From Jannaschia rubra (lineage in GTDB: Bacteria; Pseudomonadota; Alphaproteobacteria; Rhodobacterales; Rhodobacteraceae): DNA of 64,000 bases. The DNA is taken from contig NZ_CXPG01000024.1 of the NCBI RefSeq assembly GCF_001403735.1, forward strand, positions 23,072-87,071, in the 5' to 3' direction. A model generated the notes under the pieces. The model had not been told where the DNA came from, made no database searches, and worked only from the letters and a program-made list of their open reading frames with translations. The position numbers and the translations under genes were made by a program. Positions 26,193 through 34,036 of the stretch are shown here, in pieces. Every line of letters starts with the position of its first letter. Position 1 is the first letter of the stretch.

Positions 26193-27190
26193 GCGTGACC
26201 TACACCGAGCGCAAAACCGGTTCGGCACTGGCCGACTTTCTGACGGAAAAGGCGCAGGTCCTGTCGATCGCGGCGTTCTTCCTCATCTGTGTCCTGTTTT
26301 TCACGCTGGCGACGGATGTGTTCCTGACTGCCGGCAACCTGCTCAACATCCTGCGGCAGGCCGCGCCCATCCTCATCGTCGCCGTGGCCATGACCTTCGT
26401 CATCATCACCGCCGGCATCGACCTGAGCGTCGGTTCGCAGGTGGCACTCGTCAATGCATCGGCCGCGCTGATCCTCGCCATGGGCGTGCCCTGGCCGCTC
26501 GTGGTGCTGGCGATGCTGCTGCTGGGCGCGGCCATCGGCCTCGGGCAGGGCTGGTTCATCGCCTATCAAGGCATCCCCGCCTTCATCGTGACGCTGGCCG
26601 GCCTGTCGATCCTGCGGGGCGCCGCACTCTACATGACGCAAGGCTACTCCATCCCGATCCGCGACGTGGCGGGGTTCTTCTGGCTCGGGCGGGGCACGAT
26701 CCTGGATATTCCGGTGCCGGCGCTGATCGCGCTGGCCATCGCGGCGCTCGGCGCACTCGTCCTCAGCCGGCAGCTTTACGGCCGGCAGGTCGTGGCGGTC
26801 GGCTCCAACCCGGAGGCCGCGCGGCGGGTGGGGATGCCCGCGAAATGGACTATCGCATCGGTCTACATGCTGACGGGGCTCGCCTCGGCGGTGGCGGGGC
26901 TTCTGATCGCGGCGCGGCTCGGCTCGGGCTCCTCCAACGCGGCCGTGGGGTTCGAACTTCAGGTGATCGCCGCCGTGGTGCTGGGGGGCACGTCGCTGTT
27001 TGGCGGGCGCGGCTCGCTTCTGGGAACGGTGCTGGGCACGCTGACCATCGCCGTCATCGGCAACGGGCTGATCCTCATGCACATCTCGCCCTTCTTCACG
27101 CAGATCGTGACCGGCACGATCATTCTCGTGGCGATCTGGCTCAACACGCGGATCTTCACCGCCAACTTTTCGTTCAAGCGGAAGACCTGA
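26189..27190 (+). CDS. Sugar ABC transporter permease (RbsC/FrcC type)
   Basis: A 333-residue inner-membrane permease starting at ATG 26189 (MSVTYTERKTG), overlapping the ATPase stop by four bases (ATGA). It has eight to ten hydrophobic helices. The family motif AGIDLSVGSQVALVNASAA is at about 72-90, and a second conserved stretch FELQVIAAVVLGGTSLFGG lies near 255-273. It forms the channel for the substrate delivered by the binding protein at 24469-25401. Confidence 0.93.
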   Translation: MSVTYTERKTGSALADFLTEKAQVLSIAAFFLICVLFFTLATDVFLTAGNLLNILRQAAPILIVAVAMTFVIITAGIDLSVGSQVALVNASAALILAMGVPWPLVVLAMLLLGAAIGLGQGWFIAYQGIPAFIVTLAGLSILRGAALYMTQGYSIPIRDVAGFFWLGRGTILDIPVPALIALAIAALGALVLSRQLYGRQVVAVGSNPEAARRVGMPAKWTIASVYMLTGLASAVAGLLIAARLGSGSSNAAVGFELQVIAAVVLGGTSLFGGRGSLLGTVLGTLTIAVIGNGLILMHISPFFTQIVTGTIILVAIWLNTRIFTANFSFKRKT

Positions 27191-27191
27191 C

Positions 27192-28037
27192 ATGACGCAG
27201 TCGATTTCATCGACGGGTGGCGACGCCATCCGCACCATCTTCGGCCGCCCAAAGGCGCTGATCGGCATGATCCACTGCCCGCCCTTTCCCGGAGCGCCCC
27301 GCTATCGCGGCCAGAGCATGGAGGCGATCCACGACGCCTGCCTGCGCGATGCCGAGGCGCTGGTGTCGAACGGCATCCACGGGTTGATGGTCGAGAACCA
27401 CGGCGACATTCCCTTCTCCAAGCCGGAGGACATGGGCCCGGAGACCTCCGCGTTCCTGGCCGTCGTGGCCGACCGTCTGAAGCGCCGCTTCGACGTGCCC
27501 ATGGGCGTGAACGTGTTGGCCAACGCGCCCATACCGGCCTTCGCGGTGGCGCGCGCGGCCGATGCGGCCTTCATCCGGGTGAACCAATGGGCGAACGCCT
27601 ACGTCGCCAACGAGGGCTTCATGGAAGGCCGCGCGGCGGAGGCGATGCGCTATCGCAGCCTTTTGCGCGCCGAGGGCATCCGCGTCTTCGCCGATGCGCA
27701 CGTCAAGCACGGCAGCCATGCCATCACCGCCGACCGATCCGTGGCCGAACTGGTGCGCGATCTGGAATTCTTCGACGCCGACGCCGTGATCGCAACCGGT
27801 CAGCGCACCGGCGACAGCGCCACCGCCGAGGAAATCGAGGCCGTCGCCGCGGCCACGTCGCTGCCGGTCCTGGTTGGCTCCGGCGTGACGGCGGAGAATG
27901 TCGTGGAGATCCTCGGGCCGGCGGATGCGGTGATCGTGGCGTCGTCGCTCAAGGAGGGCGGGGTCTGGTGGAACCCGGTCGATCCCGCCCGCGTCCGCGC
28001 CTTTACCGAGGCGGCGAAGCCTGCAACGGAGGGGTGA
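27192..28037 (+). CDS. BtpA/SgcQ family TIM-barrel protein
   Basis: A 281-residue cytoplasmic protein, one base after the permease stop. It matches the BtpA/SgcQ family: LIGMIHCPPFPGAPRY at the N-terminus, VENHGDIPFSKPED, VNVLANAP, and SGVTAENVVEILGPADAVIV near the C-terminus, which is a standard phosphate-binding end of a TIM barrel. BtpA was first named for a photosystem I phenotype in cyanobacteria. In heterotrophs the family accompanies sugar transport operons, including E. coli sgc, and its reaction is unproven. The context here suggests an aldolase- or epimerase-like step on a phosphorylated sugar. Confidence 0.88.
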   Translation: MTQSISSTGGDAIRTIFGRPKALIGMIHCPPFPGAPRYRGQSMEAIHDACLRDAEALVSNGIHGLMVENHGDIPFSKPEDMGPETSAFLAVVADRLKRRFDVPMGVNVLANAPIPAFAVARAADAAFIRVNQWANAYVANEGFMEGRAAEAMRYRSLLRAEGIRVFADAHVKHGSHAITADRSVAELVRDLEFFDADAVIATGQRTGDSATAEEIEAVAAATSLPVLVGSGVTAENVVEILGPADAVIVASSLKEGGVWWNPVDPARVRAFTEAAKPATEG

Positions 28038-28038
28038 G

Positions 28039-28671
28039 ATGACGCTGTCCGACCGCATCCTGGACCGTTGCGCGCCCGAACTCGACGCGATGCTGTCGCA
28101 CCGCTTCGTATGCGAGATCGCGGCGGACACCCTGCACCGCGATGTGTTCGACCGCTATCTCGTCTACGAGGGCGCCTTCGTGGACACTGCCATTGCCATC
28201 TTCGCCTTCGCGGTGGCTCGGGCGCCCGATGCGGGCGCACGCCGCCACTTGATCGGGGTGCTCGACGCGCTGGCGAACCGGCAGGTACGCTATTTCGAAG
28301 CGCGCCTTGCCGCACGCGGCCTGTCGTCCGACATGCCCCTGCCTCCGCAGGCCGCAGCGTTTCGGAACGGGATGCTGCGGCTGGCCGAAACGGGGTCTTT
28401 CCTCGACATCGTAACCGCCATGTTCGCCGCCGAATGGATGTACTGGACCTGGTGCACCCGCGCGGCGCAGTCGGCGATCACGGACCCAGACCTGCGCGCC
28501 TGGGTCGTGCTTCATGCCGAGGCGGAGTTCGCCGCGCAGGCCCGCTGGCTCAAGGATGCCGTCGACCGCTACGGAACCGAGGCCGACCTCGACCGGTTGG
28601 CGGCGATCTTCGCCCACGTCACCCATCTGGAAATCGCCTTCCACCACGCCCCCTACGAGGTGCCGCAATGA
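28039..28671 (+). CDS. TenA/THI-4 family protein, Glu (TenA_E-like) class
   Basis: A 210-residue all-helical protein of the TenA family. The segment AAEWMYWTWC at about 130-140 carries Glu where classical thiaminase II has its catalytic Cys (usually PCxWxY). This resembles the TenA_E subclass, which hydrolyses amino-pyrimidines in thiamine salvage. The second family mark HAEAEFAAQARWL is at about 160-172. It starts one base after the BtpA stop and overlaps the phosphotriesterase homologue by four bases. A TenA-like protein inside a sugar uptake operon is unusual, and it may act on a C-N bond of the transported compound rather than on thiamine. Confidence 0.82.
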   Translation: MTLSDRILDRCAPELDAMLSHRFVCEIAADTLHRDVFDRYLVYEGAFVDTAIAIFAFAVARAPDAGARRHLIGVLDALANRQVRYFEARLAARGLSSDMPLPPQAAAFRNGMLRLAETGSFLDIVTAMFAAEWMYWTWCTRAAQSAITDPDLRAWVVLHAEAEFAAQARWLKDAVDRYGTEADLDRLAAIFAHVTHLEIAFHHAPYEVPQ

Positions 28672-29723
28672 CCCATGCCTTCGCCCCGGACGTGATGACC
28701 GTGACGGGCCCCGTGCCGCTCGACGCGCTCGGGTCCACGCTGATGCACGAACATATCCTCAACGATGTGACCTGCTGGTGGCGGGGTCGCGATGTCGATT
28801 TCGTCTCGCCCATACGCGACCGGGAGGTGACGCCCAACATGCTTTGGATGCTGCGTCAGGACCCGTTCGCTTCCCGTCACAACTGCGCGCTGGACGACGA
28901 GGATGCGGCGGTGGCGGAGTTGGGCCTTTTCGTGGCCGAGGGCGGACGCACCGTCGTCGATCCGACCTGCCGGGGCATCGGTCGCGATCCCGAAGCGCTG
29001 GCCAGGATCGCGCGGGCCACGGGGCTGAACATCGTGATGGGGGCGGGGTATTATCTGCAATCCTCGCACCCGGCGCATCTGGCGACCATGTCCGAGGACG
29101 ACATCGCCGATGAGATCGTAGCGGAGGCCGAGACCGGTGTGGGCGACACCGGCATCCGTATCGGCCTGATCGGCGAGATCGGCGTGTCGGCCGACTTCAC
29201 CGCCGCCGAGCGCCGGTCGCTGCGTGGGGCTGCGCTGGCGGCCGCGCGGACGGGCCTGCCGCTGATGGTTCATCTGCCGGGGTGGGAGCGACTGGGCCAC
29301 GACGTGCTGGACGAAGTCGAAAGCCGTGGCCAGCCTGCCGACAGCACCATCCTGTGCCACATGAACCCGAGTTTCGACGACTCCGACTATCAGCGTGCGC
29401 TGGCCCGGAGGGGCGCCTTCCTGGAATACGACATGATGGGCATGGATTTCTGGTATGCTGACCAGCAGGTGCAATGCCCCTCGGACGAGCAGACCTGCGC
29501 CGCCATCGCGGGCCTGTTCTCGGAAGGGTTCGGTGACCGGATCCTGCTATCGCAGGATGTGTTCCTGAAGATGATGCTGACGCGGTACGGGGGCAACGGC
29601 TATGCCCACGTGTCGCGCCACGTGCTACCCCGGCTGTCGCGTCACGGTCTGTCCGGCGGCGATCTTGCGGTGCTGATGACTGACAACCCGCGCCGGGCGT
29701 TGGGCCGGCGGATCGTCGGCTGA
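28668..29723 (+). CDS. Phosphotriesterase-family metal hydrolase (PHP-like; possible lactonase)
   Basis: A 351-residue amidohydrolase-superfamily enzyme starting at ATG 28668, overlapping the TenA stop. Metal ligands can be followed in order: LMHEHI (two His), GLIGEIGVS (Glu in place of the carbamylated Lys), PLMVHLPGW (His), LCHMNPSF (His) and LLSQDVF (Asp). Glu at the bridging position is as in E. coli PHP. Members of this group hydrolyse phosphotriesters rarely; many are lactonases of sugar acids. Being last in the operon with kinase and transporter nearby, it probably opens a lactone or cleaves an ester or amide intermediate of the same pathway. Confidence 0.88.
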   Translation: MTHAFAPDVMTVTGPVPLDALGSTLMHEHILNDVTCWWRGRDVDFVSPIRDREVTPNMLWMLRQDPFASRHNCALDDEDAAVAELGLFVAEGGRTVVDPTCRGIGRDPEALARIARATGLNIVMGAGYYLQSSHPAHLATMSEDDIADEIVAEAETGVGDTGIRIGLIGEIGVSADFTAAERRSLRGAALAAARTGLPLMVHLPGWERLGHDVLDEVESRGQPADSTILCHMNPSFDDSDYQRALARRGAFLEYDMMGMDFWYADQQVQCPSDEQTCAAIAGLFSEGFGDRILLSQDVFLKMMLTRYGGNGYAHVSRHVLPRLSRHGLSGGDLAVLMTDNPRRALGRRIVG

Positions 29724-29735
29724 CGATACCGCGCG

Positions 29736-29756
29736 CCCGGCCGCCGTGGCCGGGCA
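29736..29756. terminator. Stem-loop between convergent genes
   Basis: GCCCGGCC and GGCCGGGC form a perfect eight-base stem with a five-base loop, in the 46-base gap between the convergent phosphotriesterase homologue and GATase1-like gene. There is no long T-run, but position and stability fit a shared bidirectional terminator. Confidence 0.6.
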
Positions 29757-29769
29757 CGCTCCGCCCCTC

Positions 29770-30534
29770 TCAGGTCCGCGCCAGCCAGCGCAGCATGTTC
29801 AGCCAGAGCGTCGGATACCCCTCCCATTCCAGGAACTCCGGTGGCAGCCAGTGCGGCGCCATGTCCGACGCCCAGGCGATGGACCGGCCCTTGCCGTATT
29901 CACCGGCCACGAGCAGGGGATGGCCGCCCTCGTCGTCGGGCAGACAGGCCAGGACCTCGGCTCCGTCGCGGGCGACGATCTCGTTGGCGCCGAGCGCATG
30001 CGGCCAGTCCGACGGAACGCCCCTGAGGATCGGATGCCCTGCGTCGCCGGTGATCCGGGCCTTGAAGCCGTCCGGCACCTCGATCCGGTCGTCGTAGGGC
30101 AGGCATGTCACCGGCAATGCCTCCTCGACCGGGGTCCGGTGCCAGCGACCGCTGCCGTCGATGCCCTGGAACGTCAGGTAGCCGCCGACCATCATCAGCC
30201 CGCCGCCGTCATGCGTCCAGTCGCGCAGCAGCTTCAGCCGGTTGGGCCGCCGCTGGCTTCGCAGGAAGACATCGGGCGGCAGCAGCAGCGAGTTCGCCCC
30301 GATGTCCGAAATCAGGATGACGTCCCAACGGTCCAGCCCCGCACGGTCGAAGGGCAGCTCTTCCACCGCGAGGTGGGACGGCATGTAGGTGACGTCGAAC
30401 TCGTCCCCCTGCACCGCCTTGAGGAACGGCTCGGAGCCGGTGTGGTAATGGGCGCTGGAAAAACTGTCGAAGCCCTTGAAGTGGGTTTCGCTGGTGATCC
30501 AGCTTTCGCCGACCAGCAGCACGTTCTTTGTCAT
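29770..30534 (-). CDS. GATase1-like protein (putative glutamine amidotransferase domain family)
   Basis: A 254-residue protein beginning at ATG 30534 (MTKNVLLVGESW). It has a flavodoxin-like/class I glutaminase fold pattern: NVLLVGESWITSETHFKGFD, WDVILISDIGANSLLLPPD, GGGLMMVGGYLTFQG, and AGEYGKGRSIAWASDMAPHW. The elbow where true amidotransferases carry the nucleophile Cys reads GGYLTFQG, so no glutaminase activity is expected. Proteins of this family often sit beside sugar ABC transporters and may act as sensor or carbohydrate hydrolase subunits. It lies just downstream of a decayed solute-binding gene on the same strand and converges on the BtpA operon. Confidence 0.8.
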   Translation of the reverse strand: MTKNVLLVGESWITSETHFKGFDSFSSAHYHTGSEPFLKAVQGDEFDVTYMPSHLAVEELPFDRAGLDRWDVILISDIGANSLLLPPDVFLRSQRRPNRLKLLRDWTHDGGGLMMVGGYLTFQGIDGSGRWHRTPVEEALPVTCLPYDDRIEVPDGFKARITGDAGHPILRGVPSDWPHALGANEIVARDGAEVLACLPDDEGGHPLLVAGEYGKGRSIAWASDMAPHWLPPEFLEWEGYPTLWLNMLRWLART

Positions 30535-30614
30535 GGTGTCATCTCTCGCTATCGTTGTCGAAGGATCCCCGGGCGCTGGTCCGCGTCCGGCGGCATGGTG
30601 GCAAACGGAGACAA

Positions 30615-31651
30615 TCACTCCACCGTGGCGAACTGCAGTCGGAAGGCGCCGTCGGACCACCGGGTCCAGGTGATGTCGTCCACCGATGCCCGAAGCTTCT
30701 GCGGGATCACGAGAAACAGCAAGAGTGCCTCGTCCGCGATGATCCGTTGCGCCTGGGCGTAGAGTGGGACGCGGGCGGCCTGATCGGTCTCGACGCGCGC
30801 GTTCCTGCGCGGGCGGTCGACCTCCTCGTTCGCCTGCGCCTGCGGGATCTGAGCGATGCGGACTTGACTGGGCGAGTTCGTGACGGTGATATCGATAGGC
30901 ACGGGCGTCTCCCTGTCCATCTCGGCCAGAAGCTGCTTTGTGCCCTCCGGGCCGCCGCATGGCGTCTCCAGACGCATGTCGCATGCCCAGCCGATGCACG
31001 GCGCTTTCCTTCAGCTTCAGCCAAGCGGCGTCGTGGATCGGCGGTCCGAGTTGCGGCGCCACTTCGTCGACCAGTTGCACCGTCCACGAGCGCGCCGCAC
31101 CGGTAGCCATCGCAGACGTCGAGCTTCAGTTTGGAATGCCTGGTCCAGGCGACGACCTTGTCGGGTCCAGCGCCGACGGCGTGGATGGCGAAGTCCTTGC
31201 CCGGTGCCTTGACCGCGGTGGGCGACACCATCATTGCGGCCCGGTCCGCCAGAACCCGAAGGAAGGGCGTTCAGAGGTCGCGCACTTTCAGCGTCGCCTC
31301 CAGCGGACAGGTCACCTCGACGCTTTCGGACGGCCGGAGTTCGCCGGCACGGGGCGAACCGATCTCGACATCCCCGCAAAGGTCGGAATCGACCGCCACC
31401 GCCTTGGCGCCGAGCGCGGTGCCGTGGTGGAACGTCGACCCGTCGGGCAGCGTCAGGACCCAGGGCGTCCCGTCAGGCATCCAATAGGACGCCAGCCCCG
31501 GCTCGATCTCGAGGTCGGGCGTGATGCGCAGCAGCGACCCGTGGACCGGCATGAGCGTCGCAATGTCGGGCAGGATTTTGCGAAACAGGATGGTCCCGGC
31601 TTCGAAGCCGAGCGAACGGACGGCGGGGCAAATGCCTCGAGGGTCGTTCAA
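30615..31651 (-). pseudogene. Decayed ABC transporter family-5 solute-binding protein
   Basis: Pieces of a peptide/nickel-type binding protein lie in order in different frames. The N-terminal portion (31651-31271) reads IATLMPVHGSLLRITPDLEIEPGLASYW-like residues and DGSTFHHG. The middle piece (about 31234-31110) contains AVGAGPDKVVAWTRHSKLKLD. The C-terminal piece (30977-30615) ends PLYAQAQRIIADEALLLFLV and FRLQFATVE. The signal peptide and about a third of a normal 500-residue protein are missing. Frameshifts near 31270 and 30980 prevent a full product. No matching permeases are next to it. Confidence 0.78.
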
Positions 31652-31694
31652 CGCATCGGACCCCCATGACGGCCGCCGCCCGCGCGGGCCGGTG

Positions 31695-31717
31695 CGCCCG
31701 GAGACGCGCTCCGGGCG
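31695..31717. terminator. Stem-loop downstream of the cytochrome c gene
   Basis: CGCCCGGAG and CTCCGGGCG form a perfect nine-base stem with a five-base loop; TTTGT follows on the plus strand. It lies between the end of the minus-strand cytochrome c gene and the decayed binding-protein gene and probably ends transcription there. Confidence 0.55.
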
Positions 31718-31876
31718 TTTGTCGCGGGCGCGGAACCCGGGATAGCAGTCCGACGGCGGGGCCGAGCCCGTTCGCCGGCTCGGCCGTCGGATGAAGCCGG
31801 ATCCGTGACAACGCCAACGTCGCCGGGCACGCCGCGCGCGAGGCGTCCCGCCGACGCAACGCAGTCCCCGGAGGCG

Positions 31877-32443
31877 CTACTGTTCCTCGATCTCGAGACC
31901 TACGGCCGCGTACCAATCGGCCACCGCCCGCATCTCCGCGTCCGAAAGGTCCTGCGCGATCGGGGTCATCACCTCGCTCATCCGCTTGCCGGACCGGAAG
32001 GCCTTCAACTGCGTCTCGATGTAGATGTTGCTCTCGCCGGCCAGGTTCGGCACCTCCTCGACGACCGAAAGCCCGTCCGTCCCGTGACAGGACGTGCACA
32101 GGTCGGGCGCCTCGGCCGGGTCTGCCTCAAGGGTCGCCACGGCACGGTGGGCCGCGTACCAGGCCGCGAGGTCCGCGATCTGTTCGTCCGAAAGCGACGA
32201 TGCGACCACGCTCATCATCTCGTTCACCCGCTCGCCGGATCGGAAGGCCCGCAGCTGACGCTCGAGGTAGGGCGCGGGCTCTCCCCCGATGTTGGGCGCG
32301 ACCGGAATCCGCGCGAGGCCGTCGAGGCCGTGGCAGGTCCGGCACTGCCCGGCGAGCACGCGGCCGGCTTCCGGGTCGCCGGATTGCGCCATGAGCGGCC
32401 CGGCGAGGAGAACCCCGCCGAGCGCCAGAACCAGTGGCTTCAC
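31877..32443 (-). CDS. Periplasmic dihaem cytochrome c (c4-like)
   Basis: A 188-residue protein starting at GTG 32443, which overlaps the stop of the dehydrogenase gene upstream. A signal peptide (LVLALGGVLLAGPLMAQ) precedes two tandem class I cytochrome domains, with haem sites CRTCH at 34-38 and CTSCH at 116-120. Met residues in the NEMMSVV and MSEVMTP stretches are candidates for the sixth iron ligands. The halves resemble each other (LRAFRSGERVNEMM against LKAFRSGKRMSEVM), indicating internal duplication. It is very likely the electron acceptor of the coupled PQQ-type dehydrogenase. Confidence 0.92.
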   Translation of the reverse strand: MKPLVLALGGVLLAGPLMAQSGDPEAGRVLAGQCRTCHGLDGLARIPVAPNIGGEPAPYLERQLRAFRSGERVNEMMSVVASSLSDEQIADLAAWYAAHRAVATLEADPAEAPDLCTSCHGTDGLSVVEEVPNLAGESNIYIETQLKAFRSGKRMSEVMTPIAQDLSDAEMRAVADWYAAVGLEIEEQ

Positions 32444-33711
32444 TGGCCACCCTCGTAGCTGATCCGGTAGATCGCGCCGGCCAGGTCGTCCGAGACGAGA
32501 AGCGAGCCGTCGCGCAACTGCGCCACATCGACGGGGCGGCCCAGATATTCGCCGTTTTCGTCGAGCCATCCTTCGGCGAAGGGTTCGGTCGTGGCATTGC
32601 CTTCCTCGTCGAGGGTCGTGACCATGACGCGCGCGCCGACCGGTTCGGTCCGGTTCCACGATCCATGCTGGGCCGAGAAGATGGCGCCCTTGTACCGCTC
32701 GGGGAACATGGAGCCTGTATAGAAGGTCATTCCCAGGTCGGCCGCATGCGCCGTCATCTCCACGACCGGCATCACCGCGTCGGCGGGCGGCGTCTCCGCC
32801 TCGTATTCGACGGTCCGGATGTCGCCGCCGCCGTAGTAGGGGAAGCCGAAGTCCTGGCCCATCTTCGTCTGACGGTTGATCTCGCCCGGCGGAATGTCGT
32901 CGCCCATCCCGTCGACCTGATTGTCGGTGAACCACAGGTCGCCGGTTCCGGGCTGGAAATCGTGCCCGACGGAATTGCGGATGCCCGTGGTATAAACCTC
33001 CCGCTCCGTCCCATCGGTGTTCATGCGGATGATGCCGCCGATGCCCCAATCGCGGTAGAGGTCCAGCTTTTCCGGCGGTGGCACGTTGTGGGGCTGACCG
33101 AGCGAGATGTAGAGCTTGCCGTCATCCGGTCCGATCCGGCAGACGCGGGCGGAATGGTTGAAGCTCTCTTCCTCCTGCGGGATAAGCTCGCCCTGCGCCA
33201 CGACCTGCCCCACGGCGACGTCGGGGCTCTCGTAGAAGAACTCCGCCGCCGGGAAGATGAGAACGCGGTTCTGCTCGACCGTGTAGAGCATGCCGTCGGG
33301 GCCGAAGCAGACGCCGTTCGGGATGGTAAAGGCGAGCGACGGCGCGAAGTCCTTCACCTCGTCGGCCACGCGGTCCTTGTTGCGGTCGGTGACGGCCCAG
33401 ATCTTGTCTTTTCGTGTGCCGACGAATGTCACGATCCCCTGCGGCCCGACCGCCATGTGCCGCGCGTCGGGAACGACCGCGTAAAGCTCGATCTGGAATC
33501 CCTCGGGCAGTTCGATCTGCTCGAGCGTCGCGCGGATGCCGTCGGCGAACGGCCCGTCCTGTGCGATCTGCTCGAAGCTTGTCGTGCCGGTCGACTGCAT
33601 GTTCTGCAGTCGCTCGATGTTGTCAGGCAACTCCGCCTGTTGCGCCGCCGCGGGTGTGACCAGCAGAGCCAGCGTCCCGGCCAGTATCGTCGTCGTGAAG
33701 TAGCTGTTCAT
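32440..33711 (-). CDS. PQQ-dependent sugar dehydrogenase (glucose/sorbosone dehydrogenase-like beta-propeller)
   Basis: A 423-residue periplasmic protein with a signal peptide (TTTILAGTLALLVTPAAAQQ) and the soluble GDH/L-sorbosone dehydrogenase propeller. Marks include PDARHMAVGPQGIVTFVGTR, NGVCFGPDGMLYTVEQNRVL, TGIRNSVGHDFQPGTGDLWF and SAQHGSWNRTEPVGARVM. By family knowledge it oxidises an aldose or related sugar using PQQ and calcium. The gene for its electron acceptor, a dihaem cytochrome c, follows with a four-base overlap. No PQQ synthesis genes are in the window. Confidence 0.9.
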   Translation of the reverse strand: MNSYFTTTILAGTLALLVTPAAAQQAELPDNIERLQNMQSTGTTSFEQIAQDGPFADGIRATLEQIELPEGFQIELYAVVPDARHMAVGPQGIVTFVGTRKDKIWAVTDRNKDRVADEVKDFAPSLAFTIPNGVCFGPDGMLYTVEQNRVLIFPAAEFFYESPDVAVGQVVAQGELIPQEEESFNHSARVCRIGPDDGKLYISLGQPHNVPPPEKLDLYRDWGIGGIIRMNTDGTEREVYTTGIRNSVGHDFQPGTGDLWFTDNQVDGMGDDIPPGEINRQTKMGQDFGFPYYGGGDIRTVEYEAETPPADAVMPVVEMTAHAADLGMTFYTGSMFPERYKGAIFSAQHGSWNRTEPVGARVMVTTLDEEGNATTEPFAEGWLDENGEYLGRPVDVAQLRDGSLLVSDDLAGAIYRISYEGGQ

Positions 33712-34036
33712 GGCGTTCCTCCCTTAGCCAGGCCCCCTACTCCGGCAGACCGACAGCCAACGCGATTCCTCCGTACGTCGCGGCGGCCATGGCGTTCGCC
33801 CCCGCGCGTCGCGGCGGGACAGAGTGGCAGGCAGCATCACGATGACCAGTGCCCGTGGTTCGCGCAACTGTTTCCATCATCTGGACGGTCAGATCACCGA
33901 CGCGATCGCCACGAAACCCGTCCTTCCACGTCTGGCGGCCGGCCCGCCGGATGATGGAATGGACCCGGATGGATGCGGTCGATGCAGCACCTGAAGGCCG
34001 CGTTTCCTGCATGTGGAAAAGTGCGCCTCATGAAAC
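33712..34036. other. Intergenic, divergent promoter region
   Basis: About 325 bases between the divergently transcribed sugar dehydrogenase and the metzincin-like membrane protein. Short frames here show no ribosome site or known motif. It should carry both promoters; I see no clear palindrome. Confidence 0.4.
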
